Source: Chryseobacterium paludis (lineage in GTDB: Bacteria; Bacteroidota; Bacteroidia; Flavobacteriales; Weeksellaceae). Taken from it: 64,000 nucleotides of DNA. Each line of letters starts with the position of its first letter. Position 1 is the first letter of the stretch. The stretch covers positions 4,772,501 to 4,836,500 of the forward strand of contig NZ_CP099966.1 of NCBI RefSeq assembly GCF_025403485.1, read 5' to 3'. Below are positions 53,044 through 62,804 of the stretch, one piece after another. Below the pieces are notes generated by a model. It was given only the letters and a program-made list of their open reading frames with translations. It did no database searches and was not told where the DNA came from. A program made the position numbers and the translations under genes.

Positions 53044-54159
53044 ATGATCAATTCTAGCATTTGGGAACTTGAAACTTTTTATAGAAAAAGAGATGTCATC
53101 ATTATTGGTGCTGGTTTCACCGGATTATGGACAGCTATTTCTATTAAAGAAAAATATCCCGAACGATCTGTTTTGATTCTTGAAAGGAATTCTATTCCTT
53201 TGGGAGCTTCGACGAGAAATGCAGGTTTTGCCTGTTTTGGAAGTCTAACGGAGATTATTGCAGATCAGGAAAAGATGGGTTGGAATAAGACCTTGGAATT
53301 AGTTAAAATGAGGTTTGAGGGACTTCAGAAAATTCAGACTTATTTTAAGAGTTCAGAAATTAATTTCGAACTGAGTGGGGGATATGAAATATTGAATAAT
53401 GATCATCCTTTGCAAAAATTGGATGAGGTGAATGAAAATCTTACATGTATTACCGGAATCCCAAATACCTATTCTTTACAACAAAATAAAATACAGGAAT
53501 TTGGATTAGGGAAATCTAATTTTCTCATTGAGAATCCATGTGAAGGAAGTTTACACTCTGGAAAACTTCTGCATAAGCTACTTGAAAAATGTTATGAACT
53601 TAAAGTGGAGTTCCTTTTTGGAACAGAAGTAACAAATGTTGATGAAAATGCTGATGTGATTCTGGTTCAATTATCAGATGAATTATCTATTCAGGCTCAT
53701 CAAATTATATACTGTACCAACGCTTTTAGTTCGAAATTTTTAGAGAATGAAGAAATTATTCCGGCACGTGGTCAGATTTTGCTAACAGAACCTATTGAAA
53801 ATTTGAAATTAAAAGGAACTTTCCACTGCGATGAAGGGTTTTATTATTTCAGAAACCTGGCAGATAGAATTTTATTGGGTGGGGGGAGAAATCAGGATTT
53901 TAAAACTGAAGAAACAACTGATTTTCAAACCACAGAATTCCTACAGATTCACCTCGAAAACTTTTTAAGAGAAGTGATTTTACCCAATCAGGAATTTCGA
54001 ATAGCTCTTCGCTGGTCTGGGATCATGGCAATGGGTTCCGAAAAAACTCCGATTGTGAAGCAACTTTCAGAAAGGCAATTTTGTGCTGTAAGATTGTCTG
54101 GAATGGGGGTGGCTCTTGCTCCGAAAATTGGTGAGATTGTAGCAGATATGATTAAATGA
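53044..54159 (+). CDS. FAD-dependent oxidoreductase (DAO family)
   Basis: A 371-residue flavoprotein. The dinucleotide-binding loop is VIIIGAGFTGLWTAISIKEK followed by Glu-rich strand 2 (LILERNSIPLGASTRNAGFA). ARGQILLTEPIENLK and DRILLGGGRNQDF are later family motifs, and WSGIMAMGSEKTPIVKQL closes the flavin site. It oxidises an amine such as an amino acid or sarcosine-like substrate; the substrate cannot be read. Single gene; prfB follows after 82 bases. Confidence 0.85.
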   Translation: MINSSIWELETFYRKRDVIIIGAGFTGLWTAISIKEKYPERSVLILERNSIPLGASTRNAGFACFGSLTEIIADQEKMGWNKTLELVKMRFEGLQKIQTYFKSSEINFELSGGYEILNNDHPLQKLDEVNENLTCITGIPNTYSLQQNKIQEFGLGKSNFLIENPCEGSLHSGKLLHKLLEKCYELKVEFLFGTEVTNVDENADVILVQLSDELSIQAHQIIYCTNAFSSKFLENEEIIPARGQILLTEPIENLKLKGTFHCDEGFYYFRNLADRILLGGGRNQDFKTEETTDFQTTEFLQIHLENFLREVILPNQEFRIALRWSGIMAMGSEKTPIVKQLSERQFCAVRLSGMGVALAPKIGEIVADMIK

Positions 54160-54236
54160 TATAATTAGATGTAGATATTCTAATTACTCATCTCTTATAA
54201 CTCATCACCTATAACTATTCCTAAAACTTTTATCCT

Positions 54237-54244
54237 TATTTTTG
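54237..54244 (+). promoter_or_regulatory. TAnnTTTG promoter box of prfB
   Basis: TATTTTTG lies 15 bases before the GTG at 54260. A TTG start at 54242 would fall inside this box, which argues for the GTG start. Confidence 0.5.
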
Positions 54245-54259
54245 CAAAAAGAAAATTTC

Positions 54260-55372
54260 GTGATTAACAACGACCATATAAAAGATGTTCAGTCGAGAAT
54301 TGAAGATCTACACAGATACCTTCAGATTGAAAAGAAAAAAATAGAAATTTCCAATGATGATGAGAAAACGGCAGCTCCTGAATTTTGGGATCAACCGAAA
54401 GAAGCTGAAGTATTTTTAAGGCAGCTTCGTTCTAAGAAAAGATGGGTGGAAGATTATGAAGAGATCACTACTCAGTTTGAAGATTTACAGGTTTTAATGG
54501 AATTTGCAAAAGAAGATCCAGATTCTGAAAAAGAACTGGATGAGGCATTTCCAAAATTAGTAGAGAAAATCGAAGATCTGGAGTTTAAAAATATGCTTTC
54601 TAATGAAGGAGATGAACTTTCTGCGGTTATTCAAATCACTGCAGGAGCAGGAGGCACAGAAAGTTGTGACTGGGCTGCCATGTTGATGAGGATGTATACG
54701 ATGTGGGCAGAGAAGCAAGGTTATAAGATCCGTGAGCTCAATTACCAGGAAGGGGAGGTTGCAGGTGTGAAAACGGTAACCCTGGAAATGGATGGTGAAT
54801 ATGCTTTTGGATATCTTAAGGGGGAAAACGGTGTTCATCGATTGGTAAGAATTTCTCCTTTTGACAGTAATGCAAAAAGACATACAAGTTTTGTGTCTGT
54901 ATATGTATATCCTTTGGTTGATGATACTATTGAAATCAATATTAATCCCGCAGATATTTCATTTGAAACCATGCGGAGTTCAGGAGCAGGAGGACAGAAT
55001 GTAAATAAAGTAGAAACAGCTGTCCGTCTTCGTCATGCACCAACAGGAATTATCATTGAAAACTCAGAATCACGTTCACAGCTTCAGAACAAAGAAAAAG
55101 CAATGCAGTTGCTTCGTTCCAGATTATATGAAATGGAGCTTGAAGAACGTTTAAAGGCCCGAACCGAGATCGAAGCCAATAAGATGAAGATTGAGTGGGG
55201 AAGTCAGATCAGAAATTACGTAATGCATCCTTACAAATTGGTAAAAGATGTACGTTCAGGACATGAAACTTCAGATGTTGATTCGGTGATGAACGGAAAT
55301 CTTACTCCATTCCTAAAAGCATTTCTAATGGCTGATGGAACGGCAGTTTCCGATGATGACCTCGACCTCTAG
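54260..55372 (+). CDS. prfB: Peptide chain release factor 2
   Basis: A 370-residue class I release factor that reads UAA and UGA. I chose the GTG at 54260 ([20 protein letters not shown] follows), because a TTG at 54242 sits inside the -7 box. Central anticodon loop region is [12 protein letters not shown] preceded by [14 protein letters not shown] (RF2 SPF tripeptide). The catalytic GGQ lies in [20 protein letters not shown]. The usual in-frame UGA with a CUUUGA slippery site near codon 26 is absent: the frame is continuous through [11 protein letters not shown]. The gene thus lacks the autoregulatory programmed frameshift. Confidence 0.93.
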   Translation: MINNDHIKDVQSRIEDLHRYLQIEKKKIEISNDDEKTAAPEFWDQPKEAEVFLRQLRSKKRWVEDYEEITTQFEDLQVLMEFAKEDPDSEKELDEAFPKLVEKIEDLEFKNMLSNEGDELSAVIQITAGAGGTESCDWAAMLMRMYTMWAEKQGYKIRELNYQEGEVAGVKTVTLEMDGEYAFGYLKGENGVHRLVRISPFDSNAKRHTSFVSVYVYPLVDDTIEININPADISFETMRSSGAGGQNVNKVETAVRLRHAPTGIIIENSESRSQLQNKEKAMQLLRSRLYEMELEERLKARTEIEANKMKIEWGSQIRNYVMHPYKLVKDVRSGHETSDVDSVMNGNLTPFLKAFLMADGTAVSDDDLDL

Positions 55373-55459
55373 GATATAATCTTAGTTTTTTAGTTAAAAT
55401 CTTATAATTAATTTCCTATTCAGACTTTTTAGACTTATTTTTGTTACTTATCAATATGT

Positions 55460-56155
55460 ATGGAAGATTTCAATAGCTGGAAAGATTTATTAAACCCAGA
55501 GTTTTATATAAAAATGGGTGGGTTTTGGCTTATACTGTTTATTATTTTTGCTGAAACGGGACTTTTTGTAGGATTTTTTTTACCGGGTGACTCGTTACTG
55601 TTTGTTTCAGGAATTTATGCTGTTGAAATTATCAAAGAGACCTTTGGCTCCACAGGGAGCGATCTGCTTGATACAACTATTCTTGCTACTTCCGTTGCTC
55701 TAGCTGCTATTGTCGGTAATGAAGTTGGATATTATTTCGGCGTAAAAGCCGGTCCTGCATTATATAAAAAACAGGATACCTTCTTATTCAAGAAAAAATA
55801 TCTGTACCAGGCTCATGACTTTTTCGAAAAACATGGTGCTTTGGCTATAATTATGGCGAGATTTCTACCTGTTGTCAGAACTTTTACGCCTATCGTTGCA
55901 GGTATTGTAAAGATGGATAAAAAAGAATTTTTGAGAGATAATATTATAGGAGCTGTATTGTGGTCATTTATTTTGATCTTTGCAGGACATTATCTGGATA
56001 AGTTATTTCAGGAACAATTTGGAATCAATCTTAAAGAAAAGCTGGAATTAATAATCATTGTTATTGTTCTTATTACAACACTTCCAATAATTATTAAGTT
56101 TTTATTTGGTAAGAAAGTTGATCATTCTAAATACGAAGACAATTCACCTGAATAA
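55460..56155 (+). CDS. DedA family membrane protein
   Basis: A 231-residue inner-membrane protein with four to five segments (MGGFWLILFIIFAETGLFVG, FFLPGDSLLFVSGIYAV, TSVALAAIVGNEVGYYFGVK, GAVLWSFILIFAGHYLDKLF). FLPGDSLL, GNEVGYYFG and RFLPVVRTFTPIVAG are hallmarks of the DedA/SNARE-associated family, which handles lipid flipping and membrane homeostasis. Single gene with a strong terminator. Confidence 0.9.
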   Translation: MEDFNSWKDLLNPEFYIKMGGFWLILFIIFAETGLFVGFFLPGDSLLFVSGIYAVEIIKETFGSTGSDLLDTTILATSVALAAIVGNEVGYYFGVKAGPALYKKQDTFLFKKKYLYQAHDFFEKHGALAIIMARFLPVVRTFTPIVAGIVKMDKKEFLRDNIIGAVLWSFILIFAGHYLDKLFQEQFGINLKEKLELIIIVIVLITTLPIIIKFLFGKKVDHSKYEDNSPE

Positions 56156-56176
56156 GATCAAAGAATTTAAAATTTA

Positions 56177-56206
56177 AATAACCTGCTTTTGGCGGGTTAT
56201 TTTTTT
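56177..56206 (+). terminator. Terminator after the DedA gene
   Basis: AATAACCTGC pairs with GCGGGTTATT over ten positions (one wobble), five-base loop, seven T after it. It overlaps the end of the convergent esterase gene. Confidence 0.88.
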
Positions 56207-57066
56207 ATCCATTCCAGAATGTTGGGATAGATAATGCTGTCTCTTTTTCGTTTACTGAAAAATCTGGGTGCATGACCTGTATTTTTCATAAAAACTAATT
56301 TATGAGGGATATTTTGGCTCGCTAAAGCTGAGTCTAATGCCAACCCTTGATTTTTATTAACAAGGAAATCTTGGTTTCCCTGAAATAGCAGAGTCGGAAC
56401 ATTGGTAATATTTGCAATTGGGCTCGCTTTTTTAAACTCTTCAGACAGATGATGACGATCGAATTTTGTGCCTACCACCTTTTGTACAGTTGGTGAAGAG
56501 TATTTTGAATAAAATGAATCCAGGTATTCCGGGGAGTAAAAATCGGTTGGGCCACTCAAAGAGATTATTTTTTTTATCTGATCAGGATGCTGATATCCAT
56601 ATAATAAAGTTAAATGACCGCCAGCACTTTCCCCCAACAGAATATAATTGTCTGGTTGTAATTCTGCTTTTCCTGCTAAAGAATTGAATTTATTAATAAC
56701 AGAACTAATATCTTCCAGCTGCTCTCTGTAAGTGATCTTTTTGGACTTTGATACCAGTCGGTAATTCATATTGATACTTGGAACTTTATTCTTAAAAAGC
56801 ATTTTCTGAATCTGGATCATGTGCTCTTTTCTTCCATATTTCCATGCACCTCCATGTACAATGAGAACTACGGGAGAATCTTCGGAATATCCGGATGGAA
56901 GAAAAATATCCATCTTTTGTCTTTTATGTTCACCGTATTTTAAGTTGTAAATTTTCTGCTGATTGTTATCCCCCATCCAAACTCTGAACCTTGAATTACA
57001 AGAATTTAATAAAAAGCCAATACACCCTAAAACAAAAAAATGATATCTGAGTATGAGCTTTTTCAT
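56197..57066 (-). CDS. Alpha/beta-hydrolase esterase, lipoprotein
   Basis: A 289-residue protein with a lipoprotein signal (HFFVLGCIGFLLNSCNSRFR, lipobox LLNSC). PVVLIVHGGAWKYGRKEHM is the oxyanion-hole HGGAW motif of the BD-FAE/hormone-sensitive lipase group; the nucleophile is in LLGESAGGHLTLLYG; Asp is in LLFQGNQDFLVNKNQGLAL and His in MKNTGHAPRFF. It hydrolyses esters at the outer membrane or periplasm, substrate unknown. Single gene. Confidence 0.88.
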   Translation of the reverse strand: MKKLILRYHFFVLGCIGFLLNSCNSRFRVWMGDNNQQKIYNLKYGEHKRQKMDIFLPSGYSEDSPVVLIVHGGAWKYGRKEHMIQIQKMLFKNKVPSINMNYRLVSKSKKITYREQLEDISSVINKFNSLAGKAELQPDNYILLGESAGGHLTLLYGYQHPDQIKKIISLSGPTDFYSPEYLDSFYSKYSSPTVQKVVGTKFDRHHLSEEFKKASPIANITNVPTLLFQGNQDFLVNKNQGLALDSALASQNIPHKLVFMKNTGHAPRFFSKRKRDSIIYPNILEWIKK

Positions 57067-57122
57067 ACCTCAAATGTAAGAAAAATATAGTGATTTTATA
57101 GCTGACAGAAACCTGTGTTGTA

Positions 57123-57551
57123 TCAGCTTTTCTCTGCTAATTCTTTTAGCTTCTGATTCATATTGTTGAAACCGGTTACAGTATTATCAAGATTAAAAAA
57201 TGGGACAAGAAAGCCTGAGAATTGTTCTGACTGAATGAACCGGGTTGTACCGTTTTTATTATCAATTAATTCAAACTTATGCTCTCCATCGAATATTCCT
57301 TTAAACATTAGCTTTCCCAGCCAACTGAGTTCATTATTTTCCTTTTTTGATAATATCACAGGCTTGAAAACCATTCCTTTTCCACCTTGTGGTTCAATCT
57401 TTACCTGTATTTGATTACCTTCTTCTACAGATCCCTGAATATTGGTAATGAATGGATTCCATACAGGATAGTTTTCAAAATCAGTTAATATTTTCCAGAT
57501 CTTTTCAGGGCTTGCGTGAATGGTAATTTCTGTTTCAATTTTCTTTGACAT
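57123..57551 (-). CDS. SRPBCC domain protein
   Basis: A 142-residue protein starting at ATG 57551 (MSKKIETEITIHASPEKIWK). The frame is open upstream, but this start opens the conserved domain. WKILTDFENYPVWNPFITNI, VKIEPQGGKGMVFKPVI and RFIQSEQFSGFLVPFFN fit the Polyketide_cyc2/SRPBCC helix-grip fold, which binds hydrophobic ligands. It follows the Crp regulator on the same strand, 60 bases away, and may be its target. Ligand unknown. Confidence 0.85.
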   Translation of the reverse strand: MSKKIETEITIHASPEKIWKILTDFENYPVWNPFITNIQGSVEEGNQIQVKIEPQGGKGMVFKPVILSKKENNELSWLGKLMFKGIFDGEHKFELIDNKNGTTRFIQSEQFSGFLVPFFNLDNTVTGFNNMNQKLKELAEKS

Positions 57552-57610
57552 GTTATAATAATTTATACCACAAAGTTCGGGCAGAATAAAAAAATACCAC
57601 TTGATAAAAA

Positions 57611-58204
57611 TCAAAGATTTCCGTTTGCTATTTTATTTCTTATGCGACTGAAAGTTTCAGAGGTCATCCCAAGCATTGAAGCGATATATTGTAAAGGAAC
57701 CTGATTAAATAATTTAGGGTTTTCATTAAAAAAGCATTGGTATCTTTCCTCAGCAGTCATCGATAAATGACCGTAAATTCTTGTTTCTATTGTTGTGAAG
57801 CAGTGAACAATAAATGCTTTTTCTAAAATATGCCATTGAGGAACTTTATCCTGTAGTCTTTCGTAATCAGCCTTCTCAATCGTAAACAATTCTGTATCTG
57901 TAAGAGCCTGAATGAACCATCGTGCAGGGATATCTGATATAAAGCTCGATAGATCGGTTACAAAATATCCTTTTGTTGAAATCCACTGTGTAATCTCTTT
58001 CTTTTCGGTTTCACAAAAGATCCTTAAAAATCCGGATCGGATAAAACTTAGCTTTGTACTTTTCTTTCCAGCTTCCAAGAAAAATTCATTTTTCTTAATA
58101 AGTTCCGGCTTAAAAAAAGAGACAATTGTTTTCAGATCATCAGCTTCAATATCTTTAAAATAAGAAGTAAGATTCTGTTCCAGATCAGTGGTGGTCATGT
58201 TCAT
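57611..58204 (-). CDS. Crp/Fnr family regulator
   Basis: A 197-residue protein. Residues 15-120 form a cNMP-binding beta-roll (KNEFFLEAGKKSTKLSFIRS, TQWISTKGYFVTDLSSFISD). Residues 140-195 hold the HTH (PLQYIASMLGMTSETFSRIR). The usual cAMP-contacting RxSxxxE is not seen. Its ATG at 58204 overlaps the stop of the TPR gene (ATGA), showing coupling. In this class of Flavobacteriia regulators the ligand is often unknown. It may control the following SRPBCC gene. Confidence 0.85.
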   Translation of the reverse strand: MNMTTTDLEQNLTSYFKDIEADDLKTIVSFFKPELIKKNEFFLEAGKKSTKLSFIRSGFLRIFCETEKKEITQWISTKGYFVTDLSSFISDIPARWFIQALTDTELFTIEKADYERLQDKVPQWHILEKAFIVHCFTTIETRIYGHLSMTAEERYQCFFNENPKLFNQVPLQYIASMLGMTSETFSRIRNKIANGNL

Positions 58205-58698
58205 TGATTTATCGTTTCTAAATTTTCAGCATATCTGTATAATGAATTGTTATATCTGGGCAGATGCTGTGATAATGCTTTTAATGCTAAAGATAATGCT
58301 TCTTTGTTTTCTCCCGCAGAATAAAGAGAAAGAGCTAAAAAAGAGTCTACAGCATCATTTAACTCATCTGATTCATTTAATTTTTCTTCTCTGAGGATTT
58401 GAATGCTTTCGTCAATTTTCCCATTGTTTCGTAAAGTACTGGCCAACTGAATTCTCGCCCTCCTTCTTCGTAAACCCGATAATCCATGATCTAAAGCAGA
58501 TCTATACAATGGTTCTGCTTCTTTTTCATGTCCTGTAGAGTCAAAGGCACATGCCCGTTCAAAATCAGCAATAGCTTTTGCATCATGAAGAAGGCTCGTA
58601 TGATCTTTTATCAGTTGAATAAAATCCTTATTGCTTATTTTTCCCAGCTGCAGCCAAATAGATTGCAGCTTACTTTCCCAATTCTCTGTTTCATTCAT
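58201..58698 (-). CDS. Tetratricopeptide repeat (TPR_5) protein
   Basis: A 165-residue helical protein starting at ATG 58698 (MNETENWESKLQSIWLQLGK). DFERACAFDSTGHEKEAEPL, YRSALDHGLSGLRRRRARIQ and LASTLRNNGKIDESIQILRE are signatures of the TPR_5 family found in many bacteria. It probably acts as a protein-binding scaffold. Translationally coupled to the Crp gene that follows. Confidence 0.85.
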   Translation of the reverse strand: MNETENWESKLQSIWLQLGKISNKDFIQLIKDHTSLLHDAKAIADFERACAFDSTGHEKEAEPLYRSALDHGLSGLRRRRARIQLASTLRNNGKIDESIQILREEKLNESDELNDAVDSFLALSLYSAGENKEALSLALKALSQHLPRYNNSLYRYAENLETINQ

Positions 58699-58876
58699 AT
58701 GGTTGATTATCTTATAAGAATACAAATATGAGAAGATCAGTGCACTTTAAAAAATTAAAATGATGCAGTAGCTGTAAATTAAAATGGAAGAGTGAACTTT
58801 CTATGCATACAAATTATTATTTTGACCTAAAATGTTTATAAATTCATTCTTATTTTTTAAAACCGGAATTAAATAT

Positions 58877-58884
58877 TATTTTTG
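58877..58884 (+). promoter_or_regulatory. TAnnTTTG promoter box of the DUF808 gene
   Basis: TATTTTTG 30 bases before the ATG at 58915. No clear -33 box. Confidence 0.5.
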
Positions 58885-58914
58885 TTCAACTTAACAAATA
58901 TTAAAAAAAATTAA

Positions 58915-59796
58915 ATGGCGTCTGGTTTTTTTGCAATTTTAGATGATCTTGCTGCCTTGATGGATGATGTAGCTGTTACGAGTAAAATAGCTACTCAGAA
59001 GACGGCTGGGATTTTGGGTGATGATTTAGCAGTAAATGCAGAAAAAGCTACAGGTTTCATTTCATCCCGTGAGATACCTGTTTTATGGGCAATTACCAAG
59101 GGTTCATTTATTAATAAATTAATTATTCTTCCCATCGCATTTTTGCTTAACTGGCTTTATAAACCGGCTATAGAAATTATACTGGTTTTAGGAGGTTTTT
59201 ATCTGGCATTTGAAGGAGTAGAGAAAATTATTGAATTTTTATTCCATCGCGATAAAAAAGGACATGAAGTAGTGGAAGAGAGCGTAATAGATGAAGATGA
59301 AGAGAATTCTGAAAAATCTAAAATAAGATCTGCCATTACAACAGATTTTATTCTTTCTATAGAAATTGTAATTATTGCATTGGGAACTGTTCTTGAAGAG
59401 CAGCATCCATTATTAACTCAAATCGTTACGGTGACTCTTGTTTCATTTCTGGCAACAGTAGGAGTTTATGGTATTGTAGCGCTGATCGTAAGAATGGATG
59501 ATGCAGGTTTTAAGCTGATTAAAAAAAGCAAGGATAAAGGTTTGTTTTCCAAGTTGGGCCACTTACTCGTAAAGGCATTGCCTGTAATTATTAAAATTTT
59601 AGCGATTGTTGGAACTATAGCTTTGATCTTTGTTTCAGGTGGTATTTTCGCACATAATATTTCTTATTTACATCATTTTCTTCCAACCTGGCCTTCTGCT
59701 CTTAAAGAATTGATCTTTGGATTGAGTGGTGGATTGCTTGCTGTCGCATTATTTACGATAGGCAAAAAGATTTATACATCGGCAATACGCAAATAA
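58915..59796 (+). CDS. DUF808 membrane protein (YedI-like)
   Basis: A 293-residue inner-membrane protein. MASGFFAILDDLAALMDDVA and GDDLAVNAEKATGFISSREI are the family's opening motifs; membrane segments follow (LIILPIAFLLNWLYKPAIEI, FILSIEIVIIALGTVLEE, VTLVSFLATVGVYGIVALIV, IIKILAIVGTIALIFVSGGI and the closing LLAVALFTIGKKIY). The family is widespread and of unknown function. Single gene. Confidence 0.92.
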   Translation: MASGFFAILDDLAALMDDVAVTSKIATQKTAGILGDDLAVNAEKATGFISSREIPVLWAITKGSFINKLIILPIAFLLNWLYKPAIEIILVLGGFYLAFEGVEKIIEFLFHRDKKGHEVVEESVIDEDEENSEKSKIRSAITTDFILSIEIVIIALGTVLEEQHPLLTQIVTVTLVSFLATVGVYGIVALIVRMDDAGFKLIKKSKDKGLFSKLGHLLVKALPVIIKILAIVGTIALIFVSGGIFAHNISYLHHFLPTWPSALKELIFGLSGGLLAVALFTIGKKIYTSAIRK

Positions 59797-59887
59797 TTGA
59801 GGAAAGTTTGCTTCTGAAATTTAAAATACGAAGTCAGGATAATTTTACACAAACAACTATAACAATATATCAGGTTCATTGATTATT

Positions 59888-60796
59888 ATGAGAAATTTAT
59901 CGATTGATATATTAAAAATTATCCTCGCATTCTTTGTCGTTTTTTTACATATGCACCTTCTTAGGGATTCTTATCCTGAATTGAGTTTTGTACTTGTTAA
60001 TGGAGTTTTCAGAATGGCAGTACCTACTTTTTTGATTATCACAGGATATTATTTTTATTATGTAGATAACACGGATAAACTCAAAAAATGGTTAGTAAGA
60101 ACCTTTTCTCTTTATGTGATCTGGTCTATAGTATATTTGCCTTTTTGGAAAGAAGAAGATACTTGGATGAACATCCTATTTGGCTACCATCATTTGTGGT
60201 ATTTAATTGGAACCTTCTTTTCAGGTATTATTTTGTTTTTTATAAGAAAGAAGTCAGTGAGTTTACTGGTCACTCTTATTCTTCTGCTGTCTAGTCTCGG
60301 ATATGGGATGCAATCTTTAGGTAATTTTCATTACTTTAAAAATGAAACGGATTCAATAATCAATCTGTTTCCATCTTACAGAAATTTTCTCCTGGTCTGT
60401 TTCCCTTTTTTGACCATCGGATACCTGATTAATAGACTGAACCTGGACACCAAATACAAGCCTTCGTTAATAACTGTACTAGCTGTAGTGGGACTTGTTG
60501 TTTTAGAATCATTTCTAAACTATAAAATGATTAGTCCAAATGAAAATATTGACCTTTTGTTTTCTTTACTGATAGCATGTCCTTTGGTATTTATGTATTG
60601 CAAGAATATATCAGTAATGGTAGATACTAAAATTTTAGCAAGTTTATCGACAGCTATTTACCTAGTACATCCATTGCTTATGAAGTGGATTTTAGGTAGA
60701 TATCTTCCATATGAAACGATCATATTTATAATTCTATTGTTGGTTTCCAGTTTTATTCTGGTCTTCTTAAATAGAAAACTAAAATACCTCTTATAA
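59888..60796 (+). CDS. Acyltransferase 3 family membrane protein
   Basis: A 302-residue protein from ATG 59888 (a TTG at 59879 is less likely). About ten membrane segments; LSIDILKIILAFFVVFLHMH has the conserved catalytic His, and VLVNGVFRMAVPTFLIITGY is the second family motif. YLVHPLLMKWI near the C-terminus is the late H motif. Such enzymes O-acetylate surface sugars or peptidoglycan. No glycan genes adjoin, so the substrate is unknown. Confidence 0.82.
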   Translation: MRNLSIDILKIILAFFVVFLHMHLLRDSYPELSFVLVNGVFRMAVPTFLIITGYYFYYVDNTDKLKKWLVRTFSLYVIWSIVYLPFWKEEDTWMNILFGYHHLWYLIGTFFSGIILFFIRKKSVSLLVTLILLLSSLGYGMQSLGNFHYFKNETDSIINLFPSYRNFLLVCFPFLTIGYLINRLNLDTKYKPSLITVLAVVGLVVLESFLNYKMISPNENIDLLFSLLIACPLVFMYCKNISVMVDTKILASLSTAIYLVHPLLMKWILGRYLPYETIIFIILLLVSSFILVFLNRKLKYLL

Positions 60797-60814
60797 TTAA
60801 AACTTAGGGTCTGA

Positions 60815-61501
60815 TTAATTATTGGTGATTTTTAGACCATTTATAAAGGCAAGCCTAATCTTGTTTGCACCTATAAACTCTGAATAATTGAGATTAATAT
60901 TTTTCTCCAGTTCCAACTGTTGATAGAGATTGAAAATTTTACCTTTATAGGGACAATGATCAATAAAATGATTGAAAAATTTTTCAGCAACCTCTTTTTC
61001 TGAGAAACATAGTAAGAAATCTAGAGGTAAAAGAGAATGTTCAGACCATTCGTTGAACTTTGTTCCATTCTTTTTTAAAAACTCAATAGCTTGATCTTTA
61101 GAATTGAAAATATCAAAAATGGGGAAGATGTACTGTTCGATTTGTTCTGCTATTTCATTAGTGTTTTTCTTGTAAACACAATCTGCCAGATTCCATTCTT
61201 GCCACTTTTTGGATGGCGTTAAATATCCTAATTGCCCCCCGAAAATAAGACCCTGAGAATATTCGCTGTTCGTATGCTCTACTTGCCACTTTTTCAGATT
61301 TTTTGAGAATATATGAATGTGAGGAAGAATCTGAATGTAAGAAGAATTATTCTTGGCACTGGATTGAAAATAAATTTCAAAATAAAGATCTTTATCGGGA
61401 GAATATTTTCTTATTCTCTGCCCCTTTTCAAAGTCCTTGAAACCTTCTAGTTTATTAAAAATCTCATTACAGGCTTGTAAGAATGTAGTTCTGGAGTCCA
61501 T
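60815..61501 (-). CDS. DUF4304-like protein
   Basis: A 228-residue soluble protein (MDSRTTFLQACNEIFNKLEG, FKDFEKGQRIRKYSPDKDLY, FEIYFQSSAKNNSSYIQILP). The opening pattern of a helix followed by a strand pair with R-x-R-x-x-x resembles DUF4304, common in Bacteroidetes accessory genes. The C-terminal half is helical (AIEFLKKNGTKFNEWSEHSL). No catalytic residues seen. Single gene, convergent with the acyltransferase gene. Confidence 0.55.
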   Translation of the reverse strand: MDSRTTFLQACNEIFNKLEGFKDFEKGQRIRKYSPDKDLYFEIYFQSSAKNNSSYIQILPHIHIFSKNLKKWQVEHTNSEYSQGLIFGGQLGYLTPSKKWQEWNLADCVYKKNTNEIAEQIEQYIFPIFDIFNSKDQAIEFLKKNGTKFNEWSEHSLLPLDFLLCFSEKEVAEKFFNHFIDHCPYKGKIFNLYQQLELEKNINLNYSEFIGANKIRLAFINGLKITNN

Positions 61502-61552
61502 TTATGAATTATTCATATGTTGAATTAGCGGTCAACAAATATAATGAAACAA

Positions 61553-61582
61553 ATAAAAAGAGACCTTTTAACAAGGTCTCAA
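61553..61582 (-). terminator. Terminator of dnaJ
   Basis: GAGACCTT pairs with AAGGTCTC around a five-base loop; on the minus strand it is followed by TTTTTA. It lies eight bases after the dnaJ stop. Confidence 0.8.
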
Positions 61583-61589
61583 TTATATT

Positions 61590-62708
61590 TTAGTTGAATA
61601 GATCTTTTACTTTATCAAAGAACGTTTTTTCCTTTCCGGATGGTTCTGCAACCATTTCTCCACTTGCCATTTGCTTTTCAAAGAAGTCTTTCTGATCTTT
61701 AGTAAGCTTTTGTGGAGTCCATACATTGATGTGTATAAACATATCGCCTTTTCCATAGCTATCAATACTAGGAAGACCCTTTCCTGCCAATCTTAAGATT
61801 TTTCCAGACTGAGTACCCGGATCAATCGTAATTTTCACTTTTCCGCCTACGGTTGATACTTCTTTTTTAGTTCCTAAAGAAGCCTCTGCAAAAGAGATGT
61901 ATAACTCCTGGTGAAGATTATCACCCTCTCTCTTGATTGTTTTATCTACCTCTTCCTCTACAATAACAAGTAAATCTCCCGGAATACCTCCGAAAGGAGC
62001 ATCGTTACCTTTTCCTCTTACATTAAGCTGAATTCCATCTCTTGCTCCAGCAGGAATGTTGATTGAGATTTCCTCTTCATCTTTTATTAACCCCTGTGCA
62101 TTGGCTCCTGCAGGTATTTTATCAGCAACTTTTCCGATACCCTGACAAGTTCCACAAGTGGTTTGTGTTTGCATTTGCCCAAACATGGTGTTCATTACTT
62201 TTAGCTGAACTCCAGATCCGTTACATGTAGGGCATGTTTTCGAAGTGGCACCTTCTGCCATCTTCATCTTTTTAACTTTAAGAGTCTTTTGGGTTCCATT
62301 TACCATTTCTTCAAGATTCAGCTTGATTCTGATTCTTAAATTAGAACCTTTCACCTGCTGACGCCCGCCGCCGCCAAAACCACCGCCACCGAAGTGACCA
62401 CCAAAAATATCTCCAAACTGACTGAAAATATCTTCCATGTTCATTCCGCCTCCGAATCCGCCACCTCCGAATCCGCCGTTACCACCAACACCGGCATGAC
62501 CAAACTGGTCGTATCTTGCACGCTTTTGGTCGTCGCTTAATATTTCGTAAGCTTCAGCAGCTTCTTTGAATTTTTCCTCAGCTTCAGTATCACCCGGATT
62601 TTTATCAGGGTGAAATTTGATAGCCATTTTACGGTATGCTTTCTTTATTTCGTCGGCTGAAGCAGATTTGCTTATTTCAAGAACCTCGTAATAATCTCTT
62701 TTTGACAT
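61590..62708 (-). CDS. dnaJ: Chaperone DnaJ
   Basis: A 372-residue Hsp40. J domain residues 1-70 with HPD in [20 protein letters not shown]; a Gly/Phe-rich linker follows ([20 protein letters not shown]). The zinc region has only two CxxCxGxG motifs (CPTCNGSG and CGTCQGIG) instead of four, so one zinc centre is missing. The C-terminal domains follow ([40 protein letters not shown]). It works with DnaK and GrpE. dnaK is not in the window; grpE lies just upstream on the same strand. Confidence 0.94.
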   Translation of the reverse strand: MSKRDYYEVLEISKSASADEIKKAYRKMAIKFHPDKNPGDTEAEEKFKEAAEAYEILSDDQKRARYDQFGHAGVGGNGGFGGGGFGGGMNMEDIFSQFGDIFGGHFGGGGFGGGGRQQVKGSNLRIRIKLNLEEMVNGTQKTLKVKKMKMAEGATSKTCPTCNGSGVQLKVMNTMFGQMQTQTTCGTCQGIGKVADKIPAGANAQGLIKDEEEISINIPAGARDGIQLNVRGKGNDAPFGGIPGDLLVIVEEEVDKTIKREGDNLHQELYISFAEASLGTKKEVSTVGGKVKITIDPGTQSGKILRLAGKGLPSIDSYGKGDMFIHINVWTPQKLTKDQKDFFEKQMASGEMVAEPSGKEKTFFDKVKDLFN

Positions 62709-62804
62709 GACAATTGTATAATTGATTAGATAAATGACAATAGATATTCAGAGTGTATAAGTGAAATAGATCAATTATCACTCACCATTTATCACTTATT
62801 AATA

